From: CAZGOM01 sp964542875
GTDB taxonomy: Bacteria; Planctomycetota; Phycisphaerae; Phycisphaerales; Phycisphaeraceae
Direction: 5' to 3'
Length of the DNA stretch: 9,362 nt
Assembly: GCA_964542875.1 (NCBI GenBank)
Contig: CAZIWA010000175.1
Location: 1-9,362, forward strand
Below are positions 1 to 5,567 of this stretch, one piece after another. The notes beneath the pieces were generated by a model. That model saw only the letters and a program-made list of their open reading frames with translations. It was not told where the DNA came from and did no database searches. Each line of letters begins with the position of its first letter. Positions within the stretch are counted from its first letter, which is position 1. Made by a program: the position numbers and the translations under genes.

Positions 1-71
1 TGAGGGTTGATCTGCTGGTGTATCGATATTCCGTGTTGACTTTCATTGTGGAACAATCTGGTTAAGCTTTT

Positions 72-98
72 ACCACTCATCCCTTTCTACGGAGTGGT
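72..98 (+). promoter_or_regulatory. Hairpin covering the RBS of the Gfo/Idh gene
   Basis: ACCACTC at 72-78 is perfectly complementary to GAGTGGT at 92-98, giving a 7-bp stem with a 13-nt loop. The 3' arm contains most of the Shine-Dalgarno GGAG (91-94) of the gene starting at 104, so folding would hide the ribosome-binding site. A -35-like TTGACT lies at 36-41, but no convincing -10 follows. The element could be a translational switch, a protein operator or chance. The structure is visible; any regulatory role is inference. Confidence 0.35.
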
Positions 99-103
99 TC
101 CAC

Positions 104-1102
104 ATGGCGAAGGTCAAAGTAGCGTTTATGGGTTGCGGCGGGTTCATGGGCGTTCACGCGGGCCGGATCAAGGCGCATCCGGATGCGGAGCTGGTGGCGC
201 TGTGCGATGCCAAGCTTGAGATCACCGAAGGGTTCATCAAGAAGAATTTGGCGGACTATGCCAAGGCGCCGGCGCAGTTCACCGATGCCGCGGAGATGTA
301 TGCCAAGGCCAAGCCTGATGCGGTGTTTATTGCGACGCCTCACACGCTCCACTATCAGCATGCGGTGCAGGCGATCAATGCCGGGCTGCATGTGTTTCTT
401 GAAAAGCCGATGGTGACCAACTCCGCGGATGCGCACGCGCTGGCGAAGCTGGCCAAGAGCTCCGGGAAGATCGTGGTGGTGGGGTACAACACGTCGTGCT
501 CCGTTGAAATGGAATACATCCGCAATGCGATCCGGACCAAGGCGCTGGGGAACCTGGAACTGGTGACGGGGTACATTTCCCAGGACTGGCTGAAATTCAC
601 CAAGGGCCTGTGGCGGCAAGACCCGGCGCTCTCGGGCGGCGGTCAGGCGTATGACTCGGGCGCGCACCTGTTCAACAGCCTGGTGTGGACGGTGGAATCG
701 GACATCGACACCGTGTTCGCATTCGTCGACAACAAGGGCACGAAGGTGGACATCAACTCCACGACGAACATCAGGTTCGCCAATGGCGTGATGGCAACCA
801 TCACCATCGGCGGGAACTGCCCCGGCTACGGCGCGGGCATGGACTTCATCTTCGATAACGGGCGCATCGAAACCGACGGCTGGAGCGCGGGCTGGATGAA
901 GATCTGGAAGGGGACGCAGGAGATCAAGTACCCGACGGTGACGGGCGTCTCGCAGACGCCGGACGACAACTTCATCGATGCAGTGCTGGGCCGGGCGCAG
1001 CCCAAGACCAGCCCGACCAACGGCATTCAACAGAGCGAGCTGATGGATGCGATTTATGAATCCGCACGGACGGGGTTGCCGGCGAAGCCCAAACGGGCGT
1101 GA
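104..1102 (+). CDS. Gfo/Idh/MocA family NAD(P)-dependent oxidoreductase
   Basis: This 332-residue cytoplasmic protein has the usual length for the family, which oxidises or reduces sugars, inositols and related polyols with NAD(P). The N-terminal Rossmann fold opens with strand KVKVAFMG and the glycine-rich turn GCGGFMG (residues 10-16). An acidic residue ends strand 2 (LCDA, about 34-36) and would bind the cofactor ribose. The family signature EKP is at 100-102, with Lys101 the expected catalytic or substrate-contacting lysine. The C-terminal domain carries GGGQAYDSGAHLFN (178-191), where Asp184 and His188 match the conserved GGxxxDxGxH motif. The ATG at 104 is chosen for GGAG at 91-94, 9 nt upstream. 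No signal peptide is seen, although many planctomycete relatives are Tat-exported. The substrate cannot be assigned. The stop is only 15 nt from an assembly gap, so its downstream partners are unknown. Confidence 0.93.
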   Translation: MAKVKVAFMGCGGFMGVHAGRIKAHPDAELVALCDAKLEITEGFIKKNLADYAKAPAQFTDAAEMYAKAKPDAVFIATPHTLHYQHAVQAINAGLHVFLEKPMVTNSADAHALAKLAKSSGKIVVVGYNTSCSVEMEYIRNAIRTKALGNLELVTGYISQDWLKFTKGLWRQDPALSGGGQAYDSGAHLFNSLVWTVESDIDTVFAFVDNKGTKVDINSTTNIRFANGVMATITIGGNCPGYGAGMDFIFDNGRIETDGWSAGWMKIWKGTQEIKYPTVTGVSQTPDDNFIDAVLGRAQPKTSPTNGIQQSELMDAIYESARTGLPAKPKRA

Positions 1103-1117
1103 GAAGAAGTCGCGGGT

Positions 1118-1217
1118 NNNNNNNNNNNNNNNNNNNNNNNNNNNNNNNNNNNNNNNNNNNNNNNNNNNNNNNNNNNNNNNNNNNNNNNNNNNNNNNNNNN
1201 NNNNNNNNNNNNNNNNN
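1118..1217. other. Assembly gap (100 N)
   Basis: A run of exactly 100 N is the standard placeholder for a scaffold gap of unknown length. Real sequence of any size may be missing here, including genes. The terminator just to the right could belong to a gene hidden in the gap rather than to the oxidoreductase at 104-1102. Any apparent reading frame that crosses this interval is meaningless. Confidence 0.98.
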
Positions 1218-1243
1218 GTCCCGTGTCGTTAAGAAACATGTTG

Positions 1244-1275
1244 AAGACCCGGAGTTTTGCTCCGGGTCTTTTTTT
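1244..1275 (+). terminator. Strong rho-independent terminator
   Basis: AAGACCCGGAG (1244-1254) pairs perfectly with CTCCGGGTCTT (1260-1270), an 11-bp stem with a 5-nt TTTTG loop, followed by an unbroken T run (1269-1275). No matching T run exists on the other strand, so it ends rightward transcription, either of the oxidoreductase gene or of something lost in the assembly gap. It also insulates the ABC gene at 1321, which must then have its own promoter in the roughly 45 nt between. Confidence 0.92.
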
Positions 1276-1284
1276 GCGTGCGAT

Positions 1285-1313
1285 TTGATTTGATACTTCA
1301 TTCTCAATAGGAT
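1285..1313 (+). promoter_or_regulatory. Candidate sigma70-type promoter with Fur/Zur-like operator in the spacer
   Basis: TTGATT (1285-1290, 4/6 to the -35 consensus) is followed after exactly 17 nt by TAGGAT (1308-1313, 4/6 to the -10). Between them lies the imperfect inverted repeat TGATACT-TC-ATTCTCA (1291-1306). Each arm differs at one position from the Fur-type half-site pair TGATAAT/ATTATCA, but the centre is 2 nt instead of the usual 1. If this promoter is used, transcription would begin at about 1320 and the message of the gene at 1321 would be nearly leaderless. A promoter is required here because a strong terminator sits just upstream. Only the sequence match is seen; use and the bound regulator are inferred. 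Confidence 0.4.
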
Positions 1314-1320
1314 TGCCCCG

Positions 1321-2010
1321 ATGGGCGTCGCCGTTGAAATCAAGGGATTGAAGAAGTCGTACCTTTCTCCCGGCGACGAGCGGACGCTGGTGGTGGATGT
1401 GCCGGGTTTTTCCATCCAGGCAGGCGAACAAGTGGCGCTGGCCGGAAGAAGCGGGACGGGGAAGACAACATTCCTGAATCTGATCGCGGGGATTCTGCGC
1501 GCCGATGCGGGTTCGATCATGTTGGGTGAGACGGATATCGCGGTGCTTGGGGAAGGAGCGCGCGATGCGTTTCGGGCCATGAACATCGGGTATGTGTTTC
1601 AAACGTTCAACCTGCTGCAGGGGATGACGGCGCTGGAGAATGTGGCGTTGGGCATGGCGTTTGGCGCGGGCGTGGACTACGGCTATGCGCGCAAGGCGCT
1701 GGACCGGGTGGGGCTGAGCCATCGGCTGGATTACAAGCCACGACAGCTTTCGGTGGGGCAGCAGCAGCGTGTGGCCCTGGCGCGGGCGGTGGCGAACCGG
1801 CCGAAACTGCTGCTGGCCGATGAACCGACGGCCAACCTGGATGCAAAGTTTGCGGATGAATCGCTGGCGTGGATCCGGGAGATGTGCAATCAGGATGGAA
1901 CCACGCTCCTGTTGGTAAGCCATGATCCCCGGACGCTGTCGCAATTTACCCGGGTGGAGGAACTCGCGACGATCAACAAGGCCGCAGCGGGCAACGGGAG
2001 GTGGACGTGA
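1321..2010 (+). CDS. ABC transporter ATP-binding protein (LolD/MacB-type; Zrg-like)
   Basis: This 229-residue soluble ATPase powers the FtsX-type permease encoded next to it from the cytoplasmic face. All ABC motifs are intact: Walker A GRSGTGKT (42-49), Q-loop Gln94 in FQTFNLL, signature LSVGQ (143-147), Walker B LLLADEPT (163-170) with catalytic Glu168, and H-loop His201 in VSHD. Length and motif style match the LolD/MacB/FtsE group, which works with FtsX-fold permeases that act mechanically on envelope substrates. The ATG at 1321 has only a weak AGGA (1309-1312). The gene overlaps the next by 4 nt (GTGA), so the two are translationally coupled. The wider context (His-rich lipoprotein, DUF3299-like protein) recalls zinc-regulated ABC operons. 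A generic lipoprotein or macrolide-type role cannot be excluded from this subunit alone. Confidence 0.92.
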   Translation: MGVAVEIKGLKKSYLSPGDERTLVVDVPGFSIQAGEQVALAGRSGTGKTTFLNLIAGILRADAGSIMLGETDIAVLGEGARDAFRAMNIGYVFQTFNLLQGMTALENVALGMAFGAGVDYGYARKALDRVGLSHRLDYKPRQLSVGQQQRVALARAVANRPKLLLADEPTANLDAKFADESLAWIREMCNQDGTTLLLVSHDPRTLSQFTRVEELATINKAAAGNGRWT

Positions 2011-3284
2011 TCAAGGCGCTTTGGCTGATCATTGCGCGAAGCCTCCGGCAGCACTGGGTCTCCACGTGCATCACGGTGATCAGCGTGGCGCTGGCGTGCG
2101 GGCTGGTGATGGCGGTGGTGAGCATCAACCGGCAATCGGCGCAGGCGTTCACCAGCGGGGCATCGGGTTTTGACGCCGTGCTTGGCGCGCGGGGCAGCCA
2201 GCTTCAACTGGTGCTCAACAGCGTGTTTCACCTGGAGACTTCGCCGGGGAATATTCCCTACAAGCGGTATCTGGCGATCAAGAAAGACATCCGGGTGAAG
2301 ACGGCGGTGCCGTTTGCAGTGGGGGACAACTATCAGGGGTTTCGTATCGTGGGGACGACGCCGGAGTTTTTCGAGAGCTACCGGTTTGGCAAGGATCAGG
2401 TGCTCAAGGCCGAGCCGGGCGGGGCATTCTGGACGGGATTCAAGCCGGAGAAGTGGGAAGCGGTGATCGGGAGCATGGCCGCCCAGCGGACGGGCTTGAG
2501 GGTGGGCGACAGTTTCAATTCGTTTCACGGGCTGACGTTTGACCCGGCGATGCAGCACCCGGACAAGTTCACCGTGGTGGGCGTGCTGGAGCCGACCAAT
2601 ACGCCTGCGGACCGGGTTGTGTGGGTGCCGCTTGAGAGCTTTTATCACATGACGGGACATGACTTGAAGCCGCTGCCGGGAGCGGATGAAGACTCCGTGC
2701 CCAAGAAGGGGGAGCCGATTCCCGATGAATACAAGGAAGTGTCCGCGGTGATGTTGAAGTTCAAGAGCCCGATGTTTGGGGCTCAGCTTTCCGAGCAGAT
2801 CAACCGGCAGGGAAATGTGATGACGCTGGCGTGGCCGGTGGGCCAGGTGATGGCGGAGTTGTTTGAGAAGATCGGCTGGGTGAACCGGGTGCTGACGCTG
2901 GTGGGGTACCTGGTGATGGTGGTGGCAGCGGGGTCGATTTTGAGCAGCCTCTACAACACGATGAACGAACGCAAAAGAGAGTTTGCGATTCTGCGTGCGC
3001 TGGGCGCCAGGCGGAGCGTGGTGTTCAGCGCGATTGTGCTCGAAGCGGTGGTGATCGCGGGCCTGGGCGCGCTTGGGGGGTTTGTGTTTTTTGCGATGCT
3101 CCTGGCCGGCACGGCAAGCGTGATACGGTCGCAGACAGGGGTGGTGCTGGCTGTGTTTTCATATGACCCGGTGATGGTGTGGGCGCCCTTAGCAATGGTA
3201 GGGTTGGGCGCATTGGCGGGCATGGTGCCGGCGGTGAAGGCTTACCGAACGGACGTGGCGACAAATCTGGTGCCGGAAAGCTGA
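2007..3284 (+). CDS. FtsX-like ABC transporter permease (MacB/Zrg-type)
   Basis: This 425-residue inner-membrane subunit partners with the preceding ATPase. Topology is typical of FtsX/MacB permeases. One N-terminal helix (about 19-40) is followed by a large periplasmic domain (about 41-290) and three C-terminal helices (about 295-316, 342-367 and 390-411). The family stretch ERKREFAILRALGA (321-334) lies in the cytoplasmic loop after helix 2, where it contacts the ATPase. GTG at 2007 is preferred: GGGAGG (1996-2001) sits 5 nt upstream and GTGA overlaps the ATPase stop. An in-frame GTG at 2001 would lie inside that Shine-Dalgarno and adds only two residues. The periplasmic part has few histidines, so direct metal binding is more likely in the next gene's product. 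I infer a substrate connected with metal; lipoprotein extraction or efflux are alternatives. Confidence 0.9.
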   Translation: MIKALWLIIARSLRQHWVSTCITVISVALACGLVMAVVSINRQSAQAFTSGASGFDAVLGARGSQLQLVLNSVFHLETSPGNIPYKRYLAIKKDIRVKTAVPFAVGDNYQGFRIVGTTPEFFESYRFGKDQVLKAEPGGAFWTGFKPEKWEAVIGSMAAQRTGLRVGDSFNSFHGLTFDPAMQHPDKFTVVGVLEPTNTPADRVVWVPLESFYHMTGHDLKPLPGADEDSVPKKGEPIPDEYKEVSAVMLKFKSPMFGAQLSEQINRQGNVMTLAWPVGQVMAELFEKIGWVNRVLTLVGYLVMVVAAGSILSSLYNTMNERKREFAILRALGARRSVVFSAIVLEAVVIAGLGALGGFVFFAMLLAGTASVIRSQTGVVLAVFSYDPVMVWAPLAMVGLGALAGMVPAVKAYRTDVATNLVPES

Positions 3285-3350
3285 AGAAGGGTCTGAGGTC
3301 CAGGGCCTGGGGTCTGGTCAGAAATTCAAAAAAGAGAAAAGGAGCGAAAT

Positions 3351-3884
3351 ATGGCGGGCAAGAATGTTTGGGGTGCAGCCGCGCTGGGTGTGGTAATGGC
3401 GGTGGGCCTGGCTGGGTGTGAGGAGAAGAAGCCGACGGAGGGCGTGACAGACCAGGCCGACGGGCACACTCATCAGAAGACGCATCACGTTTCGCATGCG
3501 CATGAGCACAAGGCTCCCCATGGCGGGACGCTGGTGGAGTTGGGTGGAGAGTTTGCGCATGTGGAACTGGTGCTGGATGCAGAGGCAGGAAAGCTGACCG
3601 GCTATGTGCTCGACGGCGAAGCAGAGAAGCCGTTGCGGCTGACATCCGCAACGCTGAAACTGGCGGTGAACGGGAAAGACGTTGAACTGGCGGCGGTGGC
3701 CAATGATCTGACCGGCGAGAAGGTGGGCGATACGTCGGAATTCGCAGGGCAGGCGGATATGCTTAAGGGGCTTAAGACATTTGACGGCACGGTGGCGGAG
3801 ATCACCATTCGAGGCAAAACGTTTAAAGGCGTGGTCTTCAAGTTTCCAGAAGGAAACGATGACCACGCGGGACACAAGCACTAA
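3351..3884 (+). CDS. Histidine-rich lipoprotein, putative metal-binding partner of the ABC system
   Basis: This 177-residue protein begins with a lipoprotein signal peptide: a hydrophobic core followed by lipobox LAGC, with Cys23 as the lipidation site. A polar linker then carries eight histidines within residues 39-57 (H39, H41, H45, H46, H49, H51, H53, H57), ending in PHGG. A compact domain (about 56-168) with alternating beta-strand patterns follows, then a second histidine cluster at the C-terminus (H172, H175, H177). Such clusters commonly bind Zn, Ni or Cu, so it may capture or buffer metal in the periplasm for the ABC permease. It would occupy the role of ZrgA (DUF2796) in zinc-regulated operons, although I cannot show homology. 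AAGGAG (3339-3344) lies 6 nt before ATG. The 66-nt gap upstream holds a GGTCC/CCTGG-rich repetitive stretch but no terminator. Metal identity is unknown. Confidence 0.85.
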   Translation: MAGKNVWGAAALGVVMAVGLAGCEEKKPTEGVTDQADGHTHQKTHHVSHAHEHKAPHGGTLVELGGEFAHVELVLDAEAGKLTGYVLDGEAEKPLRLTSATLKLAVNGKDVELAAVANDLTGEKVGDTSEFAGQADMLKGLKTFDGTVAEITIRGKTFKGVVFKFPEGNDDHAGHKH

Positions 3885-4544
3885 ATGAGCAAGCGATTCA
3901 ACAACCCGGGTGCGATGCGTGGCGGCAAGTGGTTTTGTGCGCTTGCCGTAGTGCTAAGTGCGGCGGCGGGTGTGTCATTAGCTGAAGAGCCCGCGGCGAC
4001 GCAGCCGGCGGCAGCGACTCAACCGGCAGCAGCGAAAAGCGACGGCAAGCCGCAAGCTGTGTCGTTTAATGAGTTGTCGAGTTACAGGTTGAAGCTGAAA
4101 TACACGATGAACGAGACGGGGGAGAGGCTCATCACGCCAGGGAGCGTGAACCCGCAGATCCCGGCGAATGTGAAAGACCTGGCGGGCAAGAAAGTGACCA
4201 TCCGCGGATATCTCCTTCCCATCGAATACGATGCGGGAAAGTCCACGCGATTCATCCTGATGCGGTTCATGCCGGATTGCCTGTATTGCAGCACGCCGAC
4301 TCTGGTGGACTGGGTGGATGCCAGTTCCAAGGAGGGCTTGGCGGTGCCCAGCAACTCCCGCACACCGGTGGAAGTGAAGGGAACTTTTGAAGTGGGCGAG
4401 CGGTTGGAAGACGGGCTGATCACCAGCATCTATCAGTTGAAGGTGGAGTCGGTGGAGGTGGTGAAGCCTGAGGATATGCCTGCGCTGCCGGCGCAGCCGG
4501 GCGGCGTGGCGCCGCAAAACCATGGCGCGGGGCATGGGAAGTAA
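3885..4544 (+). CDS. DUF3299-like secreted protein with CxxC motif
   Basis: The 219-residue product has a positively charged N-terminus, a hydrophobic core and a likely signal-peptidase I site after Ala33 (SLA-EE), so it should be periplasmic. An Ala/Thr/Gln/Pro-rich linker (34-50) with repeated ATQPAA follows, then a domain (about 92-192). This contains LAGKKVTIRGYLLPIE (99-114) and FILMRFMPDCLYCSTP (123-138), the layout of DUF3299 proteins, with a Cys132-Leu-Tyr-Cys135 pair that could bind metal or be redox-active. Two histidines sit near the C-terminus. ATG at 3885 follows the preceding TAA with no spacing (TAAATG) and has no good Shine-Dalgarno, so translation is probably coupled. An alternative ATG at 3915 would shorten only the signal-peptide n-region. 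DUF3299 genes accompany similar ABC genes in gammaproteobacterial zinc-starvation operons. The molecular function of the family is unknown to me. Confidence 0.8.
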   Translation: MSKRFNNPGAMRGGKWFCALAVVLSAAAGVSLAEEPAATQPAAATQPAAAKSDGKPQAVSFNELSSYRLKLKYTMNETGERLITPGSVNPQIPANVKDLAGKKVTIRGYLLPIEYDAGKSTRFILMRFMPDCLYCSTPTLVDWVDASSKEGLAVPSNSRTPVEVKGTFEVGERLEDGLITSIYQLKVESVEVVKPEDMPALPAQPGGVAPQNHGAGHGK

Positions 4545-4566
4545 TTTATTTTTCCGAAGGCGCGTG

Positions 4567-4866
4567 ATGGTTGGGGCGAGATCGATTTTATTGGTTGGTT
4601 TTGCGTTTGTTGTTTGCGGATGCGGACGTGTCGTTCATGTGGTGGACGAGAAGGGCGTGCCCGTTGCGGGCGCACATGTGGAGCGGATTTCTCTCTCATA
4701 TAACGGACCGGTGAGTGTGACGGACAAAGATGGAATAGCTCGGTTGGCGGCGGGGGGCCAGAAAGCCGTGTGGGTGAATGTATCCAAGGCCGGATATGAG
4801 AAAGCGCATATGGACTTGCCGGAAGATGGGGTTATCCAAGTGCAGTTAAAAGCGGTGAAAAAATGA
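4567..4866 (+). CDS. Small lipoprotein with carboxypeptidase-regulatory-like domain
   Basis: With the start at ATG 4567, chosen because GAAGG (4556-4560) lies 6 nt upstream, the product is 99 residues. An upstream in-frame ATG at 4522 would overlap the preceding gene and add 15 residues without a good ribosome-binding site. The N-terminus is a lipoprotein signal ending in VCGC, with Cys19 the probable lipidated residue; the Cys at -2 is unusual for a lipobox. The remainder matches the small beta-sandwich of CarboxypepD_reg/transthyretin-like domains: a V-x-DEKGVPVAGAHV strand-turn, a TDKDGIA turn and a final KAGYEKA strand. These domains usually mediate binding or adhesion rather than catalysis. 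It follows the DUF3299-like gene by 22 nt and is probably the last member of the compact five-gene run. Whether it serves the transporter or is a passenger is unclear. Confidence 0.75.
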   Translation: MVGARSILLVGFAFVVCGCGRVVHVVDEKGVPVAGAHVERISLSYNGPVSVTDKDGIARLAAGGQKAVWVNVSKAGYEKAHMDLPEDGVIQVQLKAVKK

Positions 4867-5016
4867 GTGCTGGCGGTATTGAGATGTGCGTGGTGTTCGA
4901 GCCAGGTTGCGAGCTGTCAACAATTTGAGCAGAATGAATCAGAACTTCCGGGTGGAAGCATTTCAGCCCGTTATTGGGATTGATCCGGGTTTAAATTATT
5001 TTTAAGGAGCGGTGTG

Positions 5017-5442
5017 ATGGCTATTTCTCCGCCTGCGCAGAGCGCGTTGCTTAAGAGCTACAACACGATGATGAATGTCGGTCGTGTGGGATGCGTGGTG
5101 CTTACCCTGGTGGTGGGGGGGATGGTATTCAGCAAGCTTGCCTATGCGAAGGAGGCGGTGGCCAAGGAGGGCTCCACCAGCGCGCGTACACAACGCAAGA
5201 TGGGAACGCTGGTGTTGCTGGGGACGGTGATCTCAGGCGGCTTCGCCGGGCTTCTGGCGTATGGCGCAGTGACGATGGCGCTGGAGCCGATGAAGAAGAA
5301 GATGCTGTGGTCGATTTACAAAGTGGAAGGCGAAACCAGGACGCTCAAAGTGAGCGGGCTGACTTTTGATGAAGTGCAGACACGCGTGAGCCAGATGGAG
5401 AATCGGGAACTGGGCGCGATTTTTGAATCGGTGCCGGAGTAG
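5017..5442 (+). CDS. Two-helix membrane protein of unknown function
   Basis: This is a 141-residue protein that I do not recognise. It has two predicted membrane helices (about 21-43 and 63-86) joined by a short, mostly basic loop, and a soluble charged C-terminal segment (90-141). That segment reads as mixed strand/helix and ends in VPE. The start is ATG 5017, with AAGGAG (5004-5009) 7 nt upstream; the GTG immediately before it is spaced too tightly. The 150 nt upstream hold a small CTTCC-GGGT-GGAAG hairpin (4945-4958) without a T run. They also hold a possible weak promoter, TTGGGA (4974-4979), 17 nt, then TATTTT (4997-5002), so the gene may be transcribed separately from the five-gene run. 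No catalytic motif or metal-binding cluster is visible. Confidence 0.72.
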   Translation: MAISPPAQSALLKSYNTMMNVGRVGCVVLTLVVGGMVFSKLAYAKEAVAKEGSTSARTQRKMGTLVLLGTVISGGFAGLLAYGAVTMALEPMKKKMLWSIYKVEGETRTLKVSGLTFDEVQTRVSQMENRELGAIFESVPE

Positions 5443-5448
5443 GAAAAT

Positions 5449-5540
5449 CGTCCTGTGTCCCGCGTCTGAAGAAAGAGTCCAAAAGGTTCGGAGCAGGAGT
5501 TCCGTTTTTTGTTTTGACGCAGGACTCGTGACACGGGACG
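5449..5540. repeat. Long imperfect inverted repeat in the intergenic gap
   Basis: The 18-nt arm at 5449-5466 (CGTCCTGTGTCCCGCGTC) can pair with 5523-5540 (GACTCGTGACACGGGACG): 15 Watson-Crick pairs, one G-T and two mismatches, enclosing about 56 nt. The interior has a short CGGA/TCCG stem (8-nt loop) followed by TTTTTTG-TTTT at about 5503-5513, which could act as a weak rightward terminator after the gene ending at 5442. The outer sequence GTCCCGTGTC also occurs at 1218-1227, right at the assembly gap, hinting at a dispersed repeat. Confidence 0.5.
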
Positions 5541-5567
5541 CTTTTTCTGCCCGGGTATCATGACGCC

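Noticed and set aside
77..1030. Long open frame on the minus strand opposite the oxidoreductase gene
   Set aside because: It is Arg/His-rich antisense of a clear Gfo/Idh/MocA gene with intact motifs; GC-rich codon use produces such shadows.
104..1102. Specific naming as inositol 2-dehydrogenase or glucose-fructose oxidoreductase
   Set aside because: Family motifs are clear but substrate specificity in Gfo/Idh/MocA proteins cannot be read from these residues, and there is no pathway neighbour.
1054..1944. Minus-strand frame running through the assembly gap
   Set aside because: It contains the 100-N run and is antisense to a complete ABC ATPase, so it is an artefact.
1321..3284. Reading the ABC pair as a MacAB-type macrolide exporter or LolCDE lipoprotein exporter
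   Set aside because: Not excluded, but there is no MacA-like adaptor or TolC and no second LolC/E permease, while the next two genes point to metal handling.
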